DNA of 64,000 bases from an uncultured Bacteroidales bacterium. GTDB lineage: Bacteria; Bacteroidota; Bacteroidia; Bacteroidales; Paludibacteraceae. The stretch spans positions 62,001-126,000 of the forward strand of contig CACYHE010000008.1 of the NCBI GenBank assembly GCA_902774185.1, read 5' to 3'. Numbering within the stretch: the stretch's first letter is position 1; each line of letters opens with the position of its first letter. The position numbers were made by a program, and so were the translations under genes. A model generated the notes under the pieces. That model did not search any database and was not told the DNA's origin. It worked only from the letters and a program-made list of their open reading frames with translations. Shown in pieces: positions 63,401-64,000 of this stretch.

Positions 63401-64000
63401 GGTATCGCTATCGACGGAGTAGGCGAATTGGATATGAGTCAAGGACCGGATTTCGCCGTAGATCTGCCTTTCGGTTCACAGATCTTAGATATCGTGTCGT
63501 TGACCAAGAACTATCCGGAGCAGGAAGTGGTGGTCAATAACGGCGGTGCTTATTCAACGACCACAATCACCGTCAAGTCGCTTAACCCGAACGAAGCGGA
63601 CGCGGTCTATACGATCACGCCGACGGTCTATCCGTATGACCCGGCGATGCTGACCGATCTTGCTATTGACGGGGCGACGGTTCCGCATTTCCAACCGGAC
63701 GTATATAACTACGTCGTATCGGTACCGGAGACTCCGGTGGTTACTTTTAAGGCTCAAACCGGTGCCGAAACAGATAACAATATGAATGACAAGGCGGATA
63801 CCATTTATGTGGAGTCTGGTGAGTATTCGCATAAATACATCCTCACGTTCTACTACCCGAACGATGTGACCTTCGAGCTGGATTTTGAGAACTGGGCAGA
63901 TGCTACCAACGATGATGCAAATGAAACGGGTAAGCACCCTGTGGGATGGAACGCACCCGTTACGGCTATCACTTCGGGTTCGAAAGGTTCTTACCACCCG
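60407..64000 (+). CDS. Very large secreted PCMD-domain protein with beta-sandwich repeats (cut by window end)
   Basis: An open frame of 1198 codons that runs off the window. Signal peptide MSKFLRLSMVLWMSLMTSMTFAQ, then a PCMD-like carbohydrate-binding domain (LPDPHFEDWSG ... LEVDDIELIYS, ~24-280), then about ten repeats of ~85 residues, each starting with an L-x2-I-x-(L/I)-(D/N)-G-x4-GF signature and then Y-x(1-3)-LP-x-GTT. The signatures begin near residues 282, 386, 473, 559, 644, 728, 823, 908, 993 and 1079. At ~1154 a second PCMD-like domain begins (FELDFENWADATND). Probably a surface adhesin or carbohydrate-binding protein; the C-terminus is not visible. Confidence 0.9.
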   Translation, partial: MSKFLRLSMVLWMSLMTSMTFAQQLPDPHFEDWSGEKFNGEAQPKYWNFSNVDQVGQKFSFAHKGTGRSGGSLKIQDQFVGVDIGVTSIGATSPGYVALGHPWAYVASVTAINGATAGTYGGISWKYRPDSMVVWVKRYYDSSVMEAAGDHIKDEHFHLLYYAWKGTSKGASYRAKDLSCTDLSTAAPTYCVDEESDIRQGTNGNECGTKEFATQVAEGWFYQKKAYANWTRIVVPIYYLNDETPQKCNVILSAGRYPDFRANSGQYAGSTLEVDDIELIYSSKIQKLFVGGREWKGFDPNSSAEQVCSLGADATEIPELTPYRGVGSLTNTRGGTTAFPGRRLNSSECSITYGEVDGEPTVITVKSEDGKSTTTYRIKFVSVVSNNARLSDIKVNGQTISGFNAYLTTYNVALPYGTTETPVVEATTQDATAKMTITQPTSVNGTATIAVIASDGTTKQTYTLNFSVAALSDATLQNIYLDGAPLPGFQPNKSNYTVSLPLGTTTAPVVTWESAYKEGAQKVELLNNSLVEGAQIKVSIPGGTATKTYKITYKIEASSYSYLAGIFLDGEPLEGFEPEKTAYTITLPLGTTTLPVITWTEGDKYQEIQKTEGGVDGVTRIEVKAASGATTTYRLTFQTEKSTNNALAGIAINGEDLEGFDPDILTYTVTLPAGTTALPEVSFTQGDAYQKVTKTINTALMTVRLTVAAGDGSTRVYLLSFEIEKSVNALLQMIYLNGKALDGFVPEQLNYSLVWQEATMPKVTVLANEGQSVAISAPASYGTVQIIVTPEEGTPNTYTVTLISPDAVSIPAFPDDMFPASTNANLAALYIDGAKYEAFNEETLTYTYDLAWRTYQVPAILPVAGDKGQTITIEHGAVNRPTFIHVMAADKTTSKTYTIQFNVPKSGNTSLASVDLDGVDNFTFDPNTYNYTGLMLPYGTTETPTIMAERAEPEQSLLITEAPIGTPSTIVVTAEDGTTVTYSFSYQLAYPEKENILLGIAIDGVGELDMSQGPDFAVDLPFGSQILDIVSLTKNYPEQEVVVNNGGAYSTTTITVKSLNPNEADAVYTITPTVYPYDPAMLTDLAIDGATVPHFQPDVYNYVVSVPETPVVTFKAQTGAETDNNMNDKADTIYVESGEYSHKYILTFYYPNDVTFELDFENWADATNDDANETGKHPVGWNAPVTAITSGSKGSYHP

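Overview
The window comes from the chromosome of a Bacteroidota bacterium, most likely order Bacteroidales (family not resolved). The signs are a SusC/SusD pair, a MoxR-Bat aerotolerance operon, a MurF-alanine racemase fusion, T9SS-like C-termini on secreted proteases, DUF4301 and DUF5020 proteins, and promoters of the Bacteroidota type (-7 TAnnTTTG with TTTG about 20 bases upstream) before many genes.

Layout. 1-497 is the N-terminal part of transketolase. 527-14190 (minus) holds two envelope-type unknown genes and a division and cell-wall cluster that, in transcription order from mraZ, reads mraZ-rsmH-ftsL-ftsI-murE-mraY-murD-[Gfo/Idh oxidoreductase]-[2-TM unknown]-ftsW-murG. murC, ftsQ, ftsA and ftsZ do not follow. 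14385-24671 (minus) is a SusC-SusD-lipoprotein unit followed by two secreted proteases (M6 and C10), which looks like a protein or peptide acquisition locus. 24869-32924 carries housekeeping genes: an M16 peptidase, tRNA-Leu(UAG), mazG, lpxH-like, a MIP18-family gene, htpG, a MurF-Alr fusion whose MurF half is cut short, and an ABC ATPase. 33003-37907 (plus) is an AT-rich run of unrecognised small genes and two lipoproteins, with a structured non-coding stretch near its start. 38072-42530 (minus) has a methyltransferase, a SpoIID protein, a glycosyltransferase and a BadF-type kinase. 42659-50324 has DUF4301, DUF5020, a membrane protein and the rimP-nusA-infB operon. 50454-58795 (minus) is moxR-DUF58-DUF4381-like-batA-batB-batC-batD-batE. 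58796-64000 contains repeats, an unknown gene behind a structured leader, and the first 1198 codons of a secreted PCMD protein with about ten beta-sandwich repeats, which runs off the window.

The most unusual property is not one gene. The window is sprinkled with short-period tandem arrays (7, 8, 9 or 10 bp units of unrelated sequence). They sit at gene junctions, but many also lie in frame inside conserved proteins (RsmH, MurG, MurF-Alr, MazG, the ABC ATPase, the methyltransferase, SpoIID, the glycosyltransferase, BatD), and they even form a start codon (rimP), a signal-peptide core (DUF5020 protein) and a C-terminal tail (DUF4381-like protein). A second class, short GC-rich palindromes, is also inserted in frame, and one 29-bp segment is shared by two unrelated genes.

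The second theme is compact regulation. A GCATATGC-like palindrome recurs upstream of the -7 box, sometimes doubling as the terminator of the gene before it and sometimes shared by two divergent promoters.
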